DNA of 64,000 nt from Pedobacter panaciterrae (GTDB lineage Bacteria > Bacteroidota > Bacteroidia > Sphingobacteriales > Sphingobacteriaceae). Position numbers and translations under genes: made by a program. The notes beneath the pieces were generated by a model, which was given only the letters and a program-made list of their open reading frames with translations, searched no databases and had not been told where the DNA came from. Below are positions 36,449-45,461 of the stretch, one piece after another. Where the stretch lies: assembly GCF_013204795.1 (NCBI RefSeq), contig NZ_JABMKW010000020.1:868001-932000 (forward strand), given 5' to 3'. Numbering within the stretch: the stretch's first letter is position 1; the number at the start of each line of letters is the position of its first letter.

Positions 36449-37615
36449 TTAAACTTTCTGTTTGAATTCCTTTACGAAATCCCAATTAGGTGTTAATCCT
36501 AAGCCAGGAGCTGTTGGAGCGCCAATTACGCCATCTTTAACTTCAATCTGTTCTTTTACCAATTCATACATCATTGGGTTTCCTCCTAAAGAAAACTCAA
36601 TTATTGTTGCCGCCTGAGATGCGAATGCTACATTTAAGCCTGCCATAAAAGAAAAAGCCGATCCCCAGCAATGCGGAGCCAGTTCTAGCTGATTAACGCT
36701 TGCCAGATGCCCAACACGCATAGTTTCTGAAATACCGCCTATGATAGCAGCATCAGGCTGAATCACATCGAGCGCTCTTACTTCAAGCAGATCACGAATA
36801 TCAAAGCTGGTGTATTCGCTTTCTCCAGCTGCTATCGGAATAGCTGTCGAAGCTCTTACCTCTGCAGTTCCATGTCTGTTATCAGGACTAATAGGTTCTT
36901 CGAACCAGTACAGATTACAATCTTCTACTCCTCTGCAAAACTGTTTAGCCTCTGGCACACTAAAGGTTCCATGTGCATCAGCCATAAGTTTAATGTTTGG
37001 TCCTAAGGCTTTTCTGGCAGCTTTTACCCTATCGATACTATTCTGAACAGTTTGGTCCATAATACCAACACGCATTTTTACTGCATTAAATCCTTTAGCT
37101 ACATAACCGTTTAATTGTGCGCCAATGTTTTCGGCATCTGCCCAGCCACCGCTTGCGTAAGCAGGCATCTGATCGCGACAAGCACCACCTAGTAAATCCA
37201 TTACCGAAACACCGAGTGCCTTACCTTTCAAATCCCACAAAGCAGTATCTATACCACTCATTGCCGACACGGTAAGTCCTCTTCGTCCAAGAATTGGAAA
37301 TCTGCGGCCTCTTGTAAGTGCATAATGATCACGTGTACCATTATACATTTCTTCCCAGATACGGTTTATATTTTTTGCGTCTTTCCCTATCAAAATAGGT
37401 TTAAGCTCATTTTCTATGCAACTTACAATTGAGGCGCATACGCCCGAGGATCCTACTGCTGCTTTAGCTTCTCCAAAACCCTGAAGGCCATCTTCTGTTG
37501 TTATCACAACAAGGGTCATATCAAAATTGGTTAGCAAGCCATAATCAGAAAAGTGTTGCTTTTCTTTCGGAATGGGACAGCGTAACCAAAACGCTTCTAC
37601 ATTTGTTATTTTCAT
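36449..37615 (-). CDS. Enolase-superfamily acid-sugar dehydratase (mandelate racemase/muconate lactonising group)
   Basis: 388 residues. Active-site residues of the MR subgroup are visible: K180-x-R182, metal ligands D213, E239 and E265, and the D288/H315 dyad (QPDAA, LAPHCWGS). The N-terminal capping domain contains GFGEA and the ALWDLKGKALG helix. The usual reaction is proton abstraction next to a carboxylate and loss of water from an aldonic or aldaric acid. KxR rather than KxK limits which subgroup it is, but I cannot name the substrate. Operon context (isomerase upstream, 2-hydroxyacid dehydrogenase downstream) supports acid-sugar catabolism. Confidence 0.88.
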   Translation of the reverse strand: MKITNVEAFWLRCPIPKEKQHFSDYGLLTNFDMTLVVITTEDGLQGFGEAKAAVGSSGVCASIVSCIENELKPILIGKDAKNINRIWEEMYNGTRDHYALTRGRRFPILGRRGLTVSAMSGIDTALWDLKGKALGVSVMDLLGGACRDQMPAYASGGWADAENIGAQLNGYVAKGFNAVKMRVGIMDQTVQNSIDRVKAARKALGPNIKLMADAHGTFSVPEAKQFCRGVEDCNLYWFEEPISPDNRHGTAEVRASTAIPIAAGESEYTSFDIRDLLEVRALDVIQPDAAIIGGISETMRVGHLASVNQLELAPHCWGSAFSFMAGLNVAFASQAATIIEFSLGGNPMMYELVKEQIEVKDGVIGAPTAPGLGLTPNWDFVKEFKQKV

Positions 37616-37621
37616 TTAGGT

Positions 37622-38518
37622 TTATTTTGTGTGGTTAATAAGGTTAGATAAGGTATCAAAAGATTTGCGTGTAAGCATGGTATAAAATTCTTCAGAAACT
37701 GAAGTACTGCCATGGTCTTCCAAAAATTTCTTTTGCTCTGGAGATAGATCTATTGGATTTTCATCAATAGAATTCGGATAAGGGTTGGCTGGAGTACGAT
37801 CTAACGGAGCGCAAAATTCTACCGAAAGTACTTCATTATATCCTACCTCATGAAGTGTGTCAATTATTTTGTTCCAGTTCAAATTACCCATTCCGGGTGC
37901 CATTCTGTTGTTATCAGCAACGTGAAAGCCGATCAGTTTGCCTTTTGCTCTTCTGATGGTTTCGAACATATCAGTCTCTTCAATATTCATATGAAAGGTA
38001 TCCAGACAAACCCCACAGTTAGGCCCAACAGCTTGAGCCAATGCCAAGGCTTGATCTCCCCTGTTAATGAAATATGTTTCGAATCTGTTAATGGGTTCTA
38101 TTCCAATTAATATACCCGATTGTTCTGTATACTCATAGACTTCTTTTAGAGAATCAACGGCCCATTGCCACTCTTCCTCTGGCCTGCCATCGGGAACTAT
38201 TTTTCCGACAGTGCCTGGTACTACAGAAACCATATGTCCATCAAGTTCTTTTACCATTCGGACAACATCTTTTACATATTGCACCGACTTTGCCCTTTGG
38301 GCTTCATCTTTAGCAAGCAGATTACGATCCTCAAGCATTAAGGTAACAGACCCCCAGCAGGTTAAACCGTATTCTTTTAATAATTTACGTACCTGATTGG
38401 TATCATAATGCTCAGGACTCCCTGCAATTTCAAGTTTGTTGTAGCCTAGACTAGATGCTCTGCGAATGGTTGTTTCTATTGTTTCGGATCGCATCCAGTT
38501 ATGTATCGAAAGTTCCAT
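37622..38518 (-). CDS. Sugar phosphate isomerase/epimerase-like TIM barrel (AP_endonuc_2)
   Basis: 298 residues. Barrel strands with metal ligands: GIEPINRFE, CGVCLDTFHMNIEE, LIGFHVADNNRMAPGMG, VLSVEFCAP. These match the xylose-isomerase-like TIM-barrel family used in inositol, keto-sugar and tagatose pathways. It probably interconverts ketoses or acts on a 3-keto sugar. It sits six bases upstream of the dehydratase gene and 52 bases after ThuA. Confidence 0.88.
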   Translation of the reverse strand: MELSIHNWMRSETIETTIRRASSLGYNKLEIAGSPEHYDTNQVRKLLKEYGLTCWGSVTLMLEDRNLLAKDEAQRAKSVQYVKDVVRMVKELDGHMVSVVPGTVGKIVPDGRPEEEWQWAVDSLKEVYEYTEQSGILIGIEPINRFETYFINRGDQALALAQAVGPNCGVCLDTFHMNIEETDMFETIRRAKGKLIGFHVADNNRMAPGMGNLNWNKIIDTLHEVGYNEVLSVEFCAPLDRTPANPYPNSIDENPIDLSPEQKKFLEDHGSTSVSEEFYTMLTRKSFDTLSNLINHTK

Positions 38519-38570
38519 AAAGTATTAGGTAATGTAATGTTTGGTTAAAAAGTAGATTAAAATCGTGTTA

Positions 38571-39440
38571 CTATTCTCTGTATGGCACGTTCATGTCGAT
38601 TTTTCCCGCCCATTTTTTTGGAACAGGTTTATCTAATGTCCAGTGAACAGCATTTATGACAAGTCTTTGGAAACCTTCTTCATTAAAATCTGCAGGATGG
38701 CCAAGTGTAGTCATAAAAGTGTTACCTCCTGCAGCTGTTTTCCAGGTCCAGGCAACAGGATTGTCTACTGCCGCTTTGTCCGGATTTACAGATTTACCCA
38801 TTAATAACCATGTTGATCCTTTTACCGGATAATGTGGCAAAACATGGTATAGCCACGAGGCAACATGGAAATTATTTGGCACACCCGTTAAAATAGGGTG
38901 TTTTGCCTGTGCAGGAATAACCGAAACATCCGTGGTAGATTTGTGTCCGTAATGTGTATGTCCGCCTTTACCCCATCCCGGAGGCGCACCCAGTGCAAAT
39001 TCGCCAAAAGCATTCCACTTCTCAAGAGGGTGCCCTGCCGGATAATTGAATGCATGTGTGGTTGTTCTGAAGCCCATTACTGGCTTGCCCGATTTTAAAT
39101 AATCGTCAATGTATTTTACCTGATCTTCAGGCAACCGTCTCCATCGTAGATAGAACACGGCCAGATCAGCGTCTTTTAATGCTTCCAGGCCGGGAATGTT
39201 TTCTTCTGATTTATAATCAGGTGAGGATTTAAGAACGATCGTACGCATTCCGTAATTCTTTTCCAGTTCTGCCGCTATAAGTGGCATAGTGGCTTCACTA
39301 CTGTATTCATGATCACCGGTTACAAATACAACCAGAGGCTTTTTTGATTTCTGTTTTTTGGTTTGACCAAAAGAATGGAGTGAATTGAATAGCAATATGC
39401 TTGTCGCAATTAAACATATAATGCCCCTAAGATTTTTCAT
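38571..39440 (-). CDS. Exported ThuA-family protein
   Basis: 289 residues with a signal peptide (LHSFGQ). The ThuA flavodoxin-like core is clear: VVFVTGDHEYSS, ADLAVFYLRWRRLPEDQ, PVMGFRTTTHAF, GGHTHYGHKS and TTLGHPADF near the end. ThuA-like proteins belong to disaccharide/keto-sugar degradation clusters in many bacteria, often beside PVC-type cytochrome proteins as here. First gene of the operon, with a promoter about 80 bases upstream. Confidence 0.87.
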   Translation of the reverse strand: MKNLRGIICLIATSILLFNSLHSFGQTKKQKSKKPLVVFVTGDHEYSSEATMPLIAAELEKNYGMRTIVLKSSPDYKSEENIPGLEALKDADLAVFYLRWRRLPEDQVKYIDDYLKSGKPVMGFRTTTHAFNYPAGHPLEKWNAFGEFALGAPPGWGKGGHTHYGHKSTTDVSVIPAQAKHPILTGVPNNFHVASWLYHVLPHYPVKGSTWLLMGKSVNPDKAAVDNPVAWTWKTAAGGNTFMTTLGHPADFNEEGFQRLVINAVHWTLDKPVPKKWAGKIDMNVPYRE

Positions 39441-39518
39441 TGTGGTTCTACTTTTATTTGGTCAGCTAGATGAATTAAAAAAATAAAGCTCCGAAGAGCA
39501 ATTTATTTAAGAGTTAAT

Positions 39519-39547
39519 CAAAAATATGATTATTAAAATAAAAACCA
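39519..39547 (-). promoter_or_regulatory. Promoter of the ThuA operon
   Basis: On the minus strand TTG (39547-39545), an 18-base spacer and a perfect -7 box TATTTTTG (39526-39519). It is 79 bases before the ThuA start and directly after the globin terminator, so the two operons are separated. Confidence 0.65.
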
Positions 39548-39553
39548 AGTTAA

Positions 39554-39587
39554 AAGGCACGAATAGTCTGTCACAACTTCGTGCCTT
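39554..39587 (-). terminator. Terminator of the globin/flavohaemoglobin operon
   Basis: Arms 39554-39563 and 39578-39587 (AAGGCACGAA) are exact reverse complements with a 14-base loop, followed on the minus strand by TTTTAACTTGGTTTT. Confidence 0.75.
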
Positions 39588-39614
39588 AATAAATTATAAA
39601 AAAGTTAAACGCTA

Positions 39615-40001
39615 CTATACAATTACCCTATCCGAACCACCTTTCATATGGGAGAGTTTGCTTAAAAACATCTCGGCCATCATTCCCGCTTTTTTCTTGG
39701 TTTCATCAGCCAATTCACCCGAAAAATGTTCATCTATGGTTTGTTCGAATAGCAGTAACCATCGTTCAAAATGATTTTTTTGAAGTGGCAGAGGCGCATG
39801 CCTGGCAAAAGGGTTTCCTTTAAATCCAGCAACTCCAAAAAGTACTGCATTCCAGAAGTCATACATTTTTGCCAAATGCGAATTCCAGTCTGTAATCACC
39901 GCGTCGAAAATAGGCCCAATCAATTCATCTTGATTAACTTTGCTGTAGAAACCATCTACAAATAGTACGATATCTTCGAAATTACTAATGTCTGCTTTCA
40001 T
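39615..40001 (-). CDS. Group III truncated haemoglobin
   Basis: 128 residues from ATG 40001 (12 extra residues in the longer frame look unnatural). The globin fold is indicated by FVDGFYSKVNQDELIGPIF, FWNAVLFG, the proximal-histidine segment FARHAPLPLQKNHFERWL, and a C-terminal helix. Group III (P) globins bind oxygen or nitric oxide. It is the last gene of the NO-defence group, 60 bases after the flavohaemoglobin. Confidence 0.9.
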   Translation of the reverse strand: MKADISNFEDIVLFVDGFYSKVNQDELIGPIFDAVITDWNSHLAKMYDFWNAVLFGVAGFKGNPFARHAPLPLQKNHFERWLLLFEQTIDEHFSGELADETKKKAGMMAEMFLSKLSHMKGGSDRVIV

Positions 40002-40061
40002 ATAAAAAGTTTTACTTGTGATAAGACAACCGAACAATAAGCCATAATTTGCTAAATGAAG

Positions 40062-41273
40062 CTAATTTAACTGAAGTAAAGCAGGACCAAATTCTTCGAA
40101 CAAGATCGACTCTTTTTCAATTCCGCGGGAAATCAAATCCTGATATTGCTTACGAATAAATGGAGCTGGCCCACAAACATAATACATAGTACCAGGATAT
40201 TGGGGTAACGATGCTATTTTATTGATATCAAGAAATCCTTCCATCACTCCCTCCTGTTTATCCCGTGCTGTTGGCGCATCATAAAAAACATGTTGCTCAA
40301 TAGAATCATTTGCATTAACAATTTGATCAAGCTGATCTTTGAAGGCGTGTACTGAACGGTTCCTACAGCCATGTAACCAGGTAATAGGATAAGTGAATTT
40401 CTGTTCCACAAGATTCTGCAACATACTGATCATTGGCGTTAGCCCAACACCGCCGCTAATTAACACTACAGGGGCAGCTAAATCCTTTGCAAGTTTAAAG
40501 TCGCCGGCAGGTGTAGTAACATCTACAATATTTCCTTCTTTGATAACGTCATGAAAATAGTTACTGATAAGACCATTTGTATCCAAGCCCGCTCCTTTTT
40601 CGGCCTTTACCGAAATTCGGTAATAATCTTGTGCTGGAGTGCTTGAAATACTGTACTGGCGAGCCTGATATAATTTCATTTCCGGCAAAAATACTTTAAC
40701 ACTGATATACTGACCAGGTACATGGGCGGCTACTTTTCCACCGTCGGACGGAAAAAGGTAAAATGAAGTAATTTCTGTTGATTCTATGTTTATTTTACCC
40801 ACCTTAAACGGACGCCATCCTGTCCATCCATATTGCTGCGCAGTTTTTTGCTCATATAATTTTGCTTCATGACCAGACATTAAGTTTGCCAATTGTTGGT
40901 AAGCCACTGTCCATGCATCTACTATTTCGGGTGTTGCTGCATTTCCTAAAACCTCCTGAATTGATGCAATTAAATGACGACCTACAATTTGATATTGCTC
41001 TGGTCTGATGTCTAAACTAACATGTTTGTGCCCTATCCTGTCTACCACTGGCATTAATACTCCAGGGTTGGCTATGTTTTCTGCATAAGCCAATACCGTC
41101 ATTGCCAACGCGGTTTGCTGTTTACCACTTTGCTGATTCCCCATATTAAACAGGTTCTTGAGTTCAGGATTATAGGTAAACATCCTGTTATAGAAATGTT
41201 TTGTTAATAATACACCGTTCTCTTTTAGTACAGGAACTGTTGCGCTAATCCATTGTTTTTGTTCATTAGTCAT
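40062..41273 (-). CDS. hmp: Flavohaemoprotein, nitric oxide dioxygenase
   Basis: 403 residues, normal length. Globin domain about 1-138 (proximal histidine in GHKHVSLDI), FAD-binding reductase domain (ARQYSISSTP) and NAD(P)-binding domain (LISGGVGLTPMISML, YYVCGPAPF). It converts NO and oxygen to nitrate in the cytoplasm. It follows an Rrf2 regulator on the same strand by 45 bases; that gap contains the half-site AATAAAAGATA shared with the palindrome in front of the regulator, suggesting NO-responsive control. Confidence 0.95.
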   Translation of the reverse strand: MTNEQKQWISATVPVLKENGVLLTKHFYNRMFTYNPELKNLFNMGNQQSGKQQTALAMTVLAYAENIANPGVLMPVVDRIGHKHVSLDIRPEQYQIVGRHLIASIQEVLGNAATPEIVDAWTVAYQQLANLMSGHEAKLYEQKTAQQYGWTGWRPFKVGKINIESTEITSFYLFPSDGGKVAAHVPGQYISVKVFLPEMKLYQARQYSISSTPAQDYYRISVKAEKGAGLDTNGLISNYFHDVIKEGNIVDVTTPAGDFKLAKDLAAPVVLISGGVGLTPMISMLQNLVEQKFTYPITWLHGCRNRSVHAFKDQLDQIVNANDSIEQHVFYDAPTARDKQEGVMEGFLDINKIASLPQYPGTMYYVCGPAPFIRKQYQDLISRGIEKESILFEEFGPALLQLN

Positions 41274-41318
41274 ATAAAATATATTAATACCTTTTTATCT
41301 TTTATTTAGTTAAATTTT

Positions 41319-41756
41319 TTATTTTTTTAATTTAGTAATCCCAAGATTCAAATCATCGTTAAAATCAGCTATTGATGTTTCTTGCAGCATTTGTTGTATT
41401 TTATTCCGAATGGCCTTAAACTCATGATGTAAAGGACAAGGATTGCTTTCAGAACAATATTCTAATCCTAAACCACATCCGGTGAACAGGCTATTTCCAT
41501 CAATAGCCTCAACAACGTCAGATAGAGGCCTTTTAAGTGTAGATGCATCCATATAAAAACCTCCATTTGGCCCCTTAACAGATTGCACAATTCCTTTTCT
41601 GCTAAGATCTTGTAAAATCTTAGCCAGAAAATGCTCAGGAGATTCAATACCTGATGCTATTTCCTTTATCCCTACCCTGCTGCCTGAAGCTGTCCGGTGC
41701 GCAATAAAGAAAACTGAACGCATTGCATATTCACATGTTTTTGAAAAAATTCCCAT
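41319..41756 (-). CDS. Rrf2-family regulator, NsrR-like
   Basis: 145 residues. Winged helix at the N-terminus (GIKEIASGIESPEHFLAKILQDLS, GPNGGF) and three cysteines C94, C101 and C107 in the order expected for a [2Fe-2S] or [4Fe-4S] cluster that senses nitric oxide or iron-sulphur status. Location directly upstream of hmp argues for NsrR-type NO sensing rather than IscR. A 38-base palindrome lies 27 bases ahead of its start. Confidence 0.9.
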   Translation of the reverse strand: MGIFSKTCEYAMRSVFFIAHRTASGSRVGIKEIASGIESPEHFLAKILQDLSRKGIVQSVKGPNGGFYMDASTLKRPLSDVVEAIDGNSLFTGCGLGLEYCSESNPCPLHHEFKAIRNKIQQMLQETSIADFNDDLNLGITKLKK

Positions 41757-41764
41757 CTGCGCTA

Positions 41765-41820
41765 CAAATGTAAAACATAAGGTTCAATAATAAAAGATAT
41801 ATTTATCTTTTATTATTGAA
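41765..41820 (-). promoter_or_regulatory. rrf2 promoter with a perfect 17-bp-arm operator palindrome
   Basis: On the minus strand a -7 box TACATTTG (41772-41765) lies just before the regulator. Immediately upstream, over the -33 region, arms 41783-41799 and 41804-41820 (TTCAATAATAAAAGATA) are exact reverse complements with a 4-base centre. The half-site AATAAAAGATA recurs before hmp (minus strand, about 41296-41306), and AGATAA/TTATCT half-sites occur before folE (about 42630-42660). Confidence 0.65.
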
Positions 41821-41874
41821 GTCAAAACTTAAGGTTGGGTAATTCTTCACCTCTAATCATATAGAATTAACACA

Positions 41875-42576
41875 TTACATAGGACGGATGTATTGCAAAA
41901 ATTCTTCTTTTGTTACCTTATCTAGAAATGCACCTGAATATTCAGCGGTTACGGTGCTGCTGTTTACATCCTTTATGCCTCTTGACGATACACATAAATG
42001 AGCTGCATCAATAACTACCGCAACATCATCAGTTTCCAGAATTGTTTTTAATTCATTAGCTATTTGGATAGTTAAACGTTCCTGTACCTGCGGCCTTTGG
42101 GAATAATATTGAACAATCCTGTTTAACTTCGATAATCCAATAACCTTCCCTGAAGAGATATAAGCGATATGTGCTTTACCAATAATGGGCACAAAATGAT
42201 GCTCACAATTAGAATAAAGGGTTATATTTTTCTCAACCAGCATTTGGTTATACTGATACTTATTATCAAATAATGTAATCTGCGGTTTATTTGCCGGATT
42301 AAGCCCGCTAAATATTTCTTTTACAAACATTTTTGCTACGCGTCCTGGTGTTCCGTTAAGACTGTCGTCTGTAAGATCAAGTCCAAGCGTTTCCATAATT
42401 TCCCGAAAATGCCCTGTAATAATCTTAATTTTTTCATGGTCCGCCAGCTCAAAAGCGTCTGCTCTTAACGGAGTATCATAAGAAGTACCAATATGTTGTT
42501 CGCCTAATAAATCTTCCAGCTCGGTTAAAGAAAGGTTATTATCCGTTGTATTTAAGGCAGTTCCATTCTGTTTCAT
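41875..42576 (-). CDS. folE: GTP cyclohydrolase I
   Basis: 233 residues. Zinc and active-site segments YSNCEHHFVPI, GLSKLNRIV, RPQVQERLT and HLCVSSRGIKD are all present. It converts GTP to 7,8-dihydroneopterin triphosphate for folate or tetrahydropterin. The first 40 residues are a poorly conserved extension. It lies upstream of the Rrf2/hmp genes on the same strand and its promoter region has similar AGATAAA words, so it may share control. Confidence 0.95.
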   Translation of the reverse strand: MKQNGTALNTTDNNLSLTELEDLLGEQHIGTSYDTPLRADAFELADHEKIKIITGHFREIMETLGLDLTDDSLNGTPGRVAKMFVKEIFSGLNPANKPQITLFDNKYQYNQMLVEKNITLYSNCEHHFVPIIGKAHIAYISSGKVIGLSKLNRIVQYYSQRPQVQERLTIQIANELKTILETDDVAVVIDAAHLCVSSRGIKDVNSSTVTAEYSGAFLDKVTKEEFLQYIRPM

Positions 42577-42764
42577 AAATTATTGCGACTAATTTTATCT
42601 TTATCGATTTTTAGTAATAGCAGGGCGTAAATATAAAAAAGATAATTTTTAAGTTTTATCTTATTAATATCATACTTCTTAGAGATTGCCTGACGATGTT
42701 CCTTTTGCAAGAGCGTTATCAGTTGTTCGATACAGAAAATATTAATAATTTTAGAGACGATATT

Positions 42765-43370
42765 ATGACAAGTAAAGAAGTTATAGTTGTACCCTACTCC
42801 AACAACTGGGCATCAGTTTTTCAGGAACTGAGCACTATATTTAATAAGTACCTAAAGGATTACATTATTGGAATTGAACATGTTGGCAGTACCTCTGTAC
42901 CCGGACTTGCAGCGAAACCAATTATTGATTTAGATCTCGTCATTAAAGATAAAAGCAATTTTAAAGAGATTATCCGGGTATTAAAAGAACTTGGATATAA
43001 CTACCTGGGAGAAATGGGTATTGTTGGAAGAGATGCTTTTGAAAGAATGTCGGATTTAAGCCCTGCTGACGGTTCAGGAAAACAGTGGCTTAGACACCAC
43101 TTATACGTTTGCACGCAGGATAGCATGGGTTTAAAAAACCATATCCGCTTTAGGGACTATCTTCGTTCACATCCAGAAATAGTAATAGAATACGGGACAT
43201 TAAAAACGGAGCTGGCCAAAAAGTATCCGTTTGATATTGATAGCTATATTGATGGAAAAACTGATTTTATCATTTCCATACTAGCAAAAAATGGTTTCGA
43301 CGATGAAATACTTCAAAATATAAAACAGCAAAATATTGCCTCAAAAAACGCTTTAATAAACCCTCATTAA
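42765..43370 (+). CDS. GrpB-family protein (nucleotidyltransferase-like fold)
   Basis: 201 residues from ATG 42765, which gives the normal MTSKEVIVVPYSNNWASVF start. IEHVGSTSVPGLAAKPIIDLDLVI is the GrpB/UPF0157 hallmark, resembling a nucleotidyltransferase GS-x-D-x-D site. Some members are CoA-biosynthesis or tRNA-related; function here is unknown. Its stop overlaps the ATG of the AraC gene by one base. Confidence 0.9.
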   Translation: MTSKEVIVVPYSNNWASVFQELSTIFNKYLKDYIIGIEHVGSTSVPGLAAKPIIDLDLVIKDKSNFKEIIRVLKELGYNYLGEMGIVGRDAFERMSDLSPADGSGKQWLRHHLYVCTQDSMGLKNHIRFRDYLRSHPEIVIEYGTLKTELAKKYPFDIDSYIDGKTDFIISILAKNGFDDEILQNIKQQNIASKNALINPH

Positions 43371-44230
43371 TGCAAGAGCTAATTTCACCATTAGGAGAAC
43401 AGCTGTTAAGGTTAAAAGAAGCCACTTACAAAGACCTCCGCACACCTGCTCAGTCAACCATGTATACTGTGCTGTTTATTAAAGAAGGAAAGGGCCTGTA
43501 TCATGCCGATTTTGGTGTTTTCCCTTTTGCTGCTCCTGCTTTACTGTTTTCTACACCATTACAGGTTATCTACCTGGAAAATTCCGAATCTGTAAAATGC
43601 ACAGAACTGCAGTTTCATGGCGACTTCTATTGCATTGAATTTCATCGTACTGAAGTGCGTTGCAATGGCTTATTGTTCAACAACATCTACATCGATCCAA
43701 TTGTAATACTAACAGAAAAAGAAGCAAAGGTATTTGATAAATTATTGGATGATTTAAAAGAAGAATTAAACAACGAAACCCTGTCGGATATAGTACCACG
43801 CGCGTATCTGCAACTCTTTTTAGCCAAATCGAGCAGCATTAAGATGAATGCGGTTTCTAATAAAAATAACGATAGCGAAAGAGATGAACTTATGGAGCAG
43901 TTTAGCCAGTTGTTGGATGAGCATTTTCTTAATCTCCGTAAACCGGCTGACTATGCCGAATTATTATCCATGTCTAGAGACAATTTTACCAGGCGCTGTA
44001 CCCGTTATTTCAGAAAGTCACCCTCGCAATTAATTCAGGAAAAATTAATGCTTGAGGCAAAAAAACAACTTCATTTAACCAGGCAAAGCATTAAAGAAAT
44101 TGCCTATAATTTACAGTTTCAGGACGAGTTTTATTTTAGTCGCGTGTTTAAAAAATTCACAAAAGTTTCGCCACAAGTATTCAGAGATAAAACCGGTATC
44201 TCCATTGTGGCGGATATGTCCAAGGATTAA
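43370..44230 (+). CDS. AraC-family transcriptional regulator
   Basis: 286 residues. N-terminal cupin-like sensor (TVLFIKEGKGLYHADFG), C-terminal AraC domain (PADYAELLSMSRDNFTRRC, IKEIAYNLQFQDEFYFSRVFKKF, VSPQVFRDK). It is translationally coupled to GrpB (TAATG). The DUF417 gene 60 bases downstream has its own -7 box and is its most likely target. Confidence 0.92.
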   Translation: MQELISPLGEQLLRLKEATYKDLRTPAQSTMYTVLFIKEGKGLYHADFGVFPFAAPALLFSTPLQVIYLENSESVKCTELQFHGDFYCIEFHRTEVRCNGLLFNNIYIDPIVILTEKEAKVFDKLLDDLKEELNNETLSDIVPRAYLQLFLAKSSSIKMNAVSNKNNDSERDELMEQFSQLLDEHFLNLRKPADYAELLSMSRDNFTRRCTRYFRKSPSQLIQEKLMLEAKKQLHLTRQSIKEIAYNLQFQDEFYFSRVFKKFTKVSPQVFRDKTGISIVADMSKD

Positions 44231-44266
44231 CCCCTTTTGTCCATGTACTACTTACCCGGGTTGCTA

Positions 44267-44274
44267 TAGATTTG
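44267..44274 (+). promoter_or_regulatory. -7 box of the DUF417 gene
   Basis: TAGATTTG matches TAnnTTTG, 16 bases before ATG 44291. A TTTG at 44236-44239 is too far (27 bases) to be an ideal -33 element, which suits an activator-dependent promoter. Confidence 0.5.
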
Positions 44275-44290
44275 TATAAAAATCAATAGC

Positions 44291-44875
44291 ATGAAAAATT
44301 CAATCATAAATACAATAGCCAATCTTGATCAATTAGGTAAAAATGCAATCCGTTTTGGAATCGTTATCGTCTTTCTTTGGATAGGTGGTTTAAAGTTTTT
44401 TACATATGAGGCTGATGGCGTTGTTCCTTTTGTGGCCAACAGCCCATTTATGTCTTTCTTTTACAACCATCCTGATGAGTATAAAAGCCACATGAATAAA
44501 GAAGGCGACTTGATTCCAGCGAACCATCAATGGCATATAGCAAATAACACGTATGGCTTTTCGGCGGGCTTAGGGGTATTCTTAATTACGCTTGCTATTT
44601 TGGTTTCCCTACATAAAGTAGCTCCTTTAGCTAGTATGATCGGCAGTGCACTTATATTCCTAATGTCGGTTGGCACATTGTCTTTCCTCGTTACTACTCC
44701 AGAAAGTTGGGTACCGCATTTAACAGATGAGCAATGGGGATTCCCCTATTTATCTGGTCGTGGACGATTGGTTATTAAAGACATTGTGATACTTGGCGGC
44801 GCCATTATTACAATGAGTGAATCTGCAAGGCTTTATCTTAAAGAGAAAAGCAGTAAGACTAATTTGGTCTCATAA
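44291..44875 (+). CDS. DUF417/YkgB-family membrane protein
   Basis: 194 residues with four hydrophobic helices. The start IRFGIVIVFLWIGGLKFF and YEADGVVPFVANSPFM are the DUF417 signature; the C-terminal SGRGRLVIKDIVILG also fits. Relatives (RclC, YkgB) are inner-membrane proteins linked to reactive chlorine stress and other oxidants. An AraC regulator next to it parallels the rclR-rclC arrangement. The last 17 bases overlap the convergent PAP2 gene. Confidence 0.9.
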   Translation: MKNSIINTIANLDQLGKNAIRFGIVIVFLWIGGLKFFTYEADGVVPFVANSPFMSFFYNHPDEYKSHMNKEGDLIPANHQWHIANNTYGFSAGLGVFLITLAILVSLHKVAPLASMIGSALIFLMSVGTLSFLVTTPESWVPHLTDEQWGFPYLSGRGRLVIKDIVILGGAIITMSESARLYLKEKSSKTNLVS

Positions 44876-45461
44876 ATCTAAACGAAAGTGCAGTTCCAGT
44901 ACCTAATACAGCACCCGCTGCCACATCTGTTGGGTAATGAACGCCTAAGTATAAACGCGAAAAGCTAACAGACCCAGCCCATAAATATGCAGGCGCAATT
45001 ACGTACCATTTAGGGTACGCCTGAGATAAAGCAGTAGCAGTTGTAAACGATGTAGAGGTATGCCCGGATGGAAACGAATAATGCGAAGGCTGATAAACAG
45101 CATTAATTTTAACATTGGCAAGAAATGGTCTTGGACGTTTAACGGCTTTTTTAATTAACATAGTAACCAGCGCATTAACAGCCGAACTACTCACAACATA
45201 TAAAGCATTTTGCCGCATTTCTTTGTCCTTGCCAATTACACCAGCGGCAAACAAGCCTACTGGAACACCTACGTTAACTAAATCATTGTTTTTAGACAAG
45301 AACATAAAGAAGCCTGTTTTCTCAGGTGTTCTGGTTTTTGAAAGATCAATAAGTATCTGATCGTCCAAACGTTGCAATCCGTTTTGAGCAAAACCATGCA
45401 ACGGTAAAGACATTAAACCAATTTGGATTACCAGTAAATATTTAAAGTATTGTATTTTCAA
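44859..45461 (-). CDS. PAP2-family lipid phosphatase
   Basis: 200 residues with a signal sequence (HGFAQ). The three phosphatase motifs are present: KKAVKRPRP, PSGHTS and SRLYLGVHYPTD. It would dephosphorylate a lipid phosphate or pyrophosphate, such as undecaprenyl pyrophosphate or phosphatidylglycerol phosphate, at the periplasmic side. Monocistronic. Confidence 0.92.
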   Translation of the reverse strand: MKIQYFKYLLVIQIGLMSLPLHGFAQNGLQRLDDQILIDLSKTRTPEKTGFFMFLSKNNDLVNVGVPVGLFAAGVIGKDKEMRQNALYVVSSSAVNALVTMLIKKAVKRPRPFLANVKINAVYQPSHYSFPSGHTSTSFTTATALSQAYPKWYVIAPAYLWAGSVSFSRLYLGVHYPTDVAAGAVLGTGTALSFRFMRPN

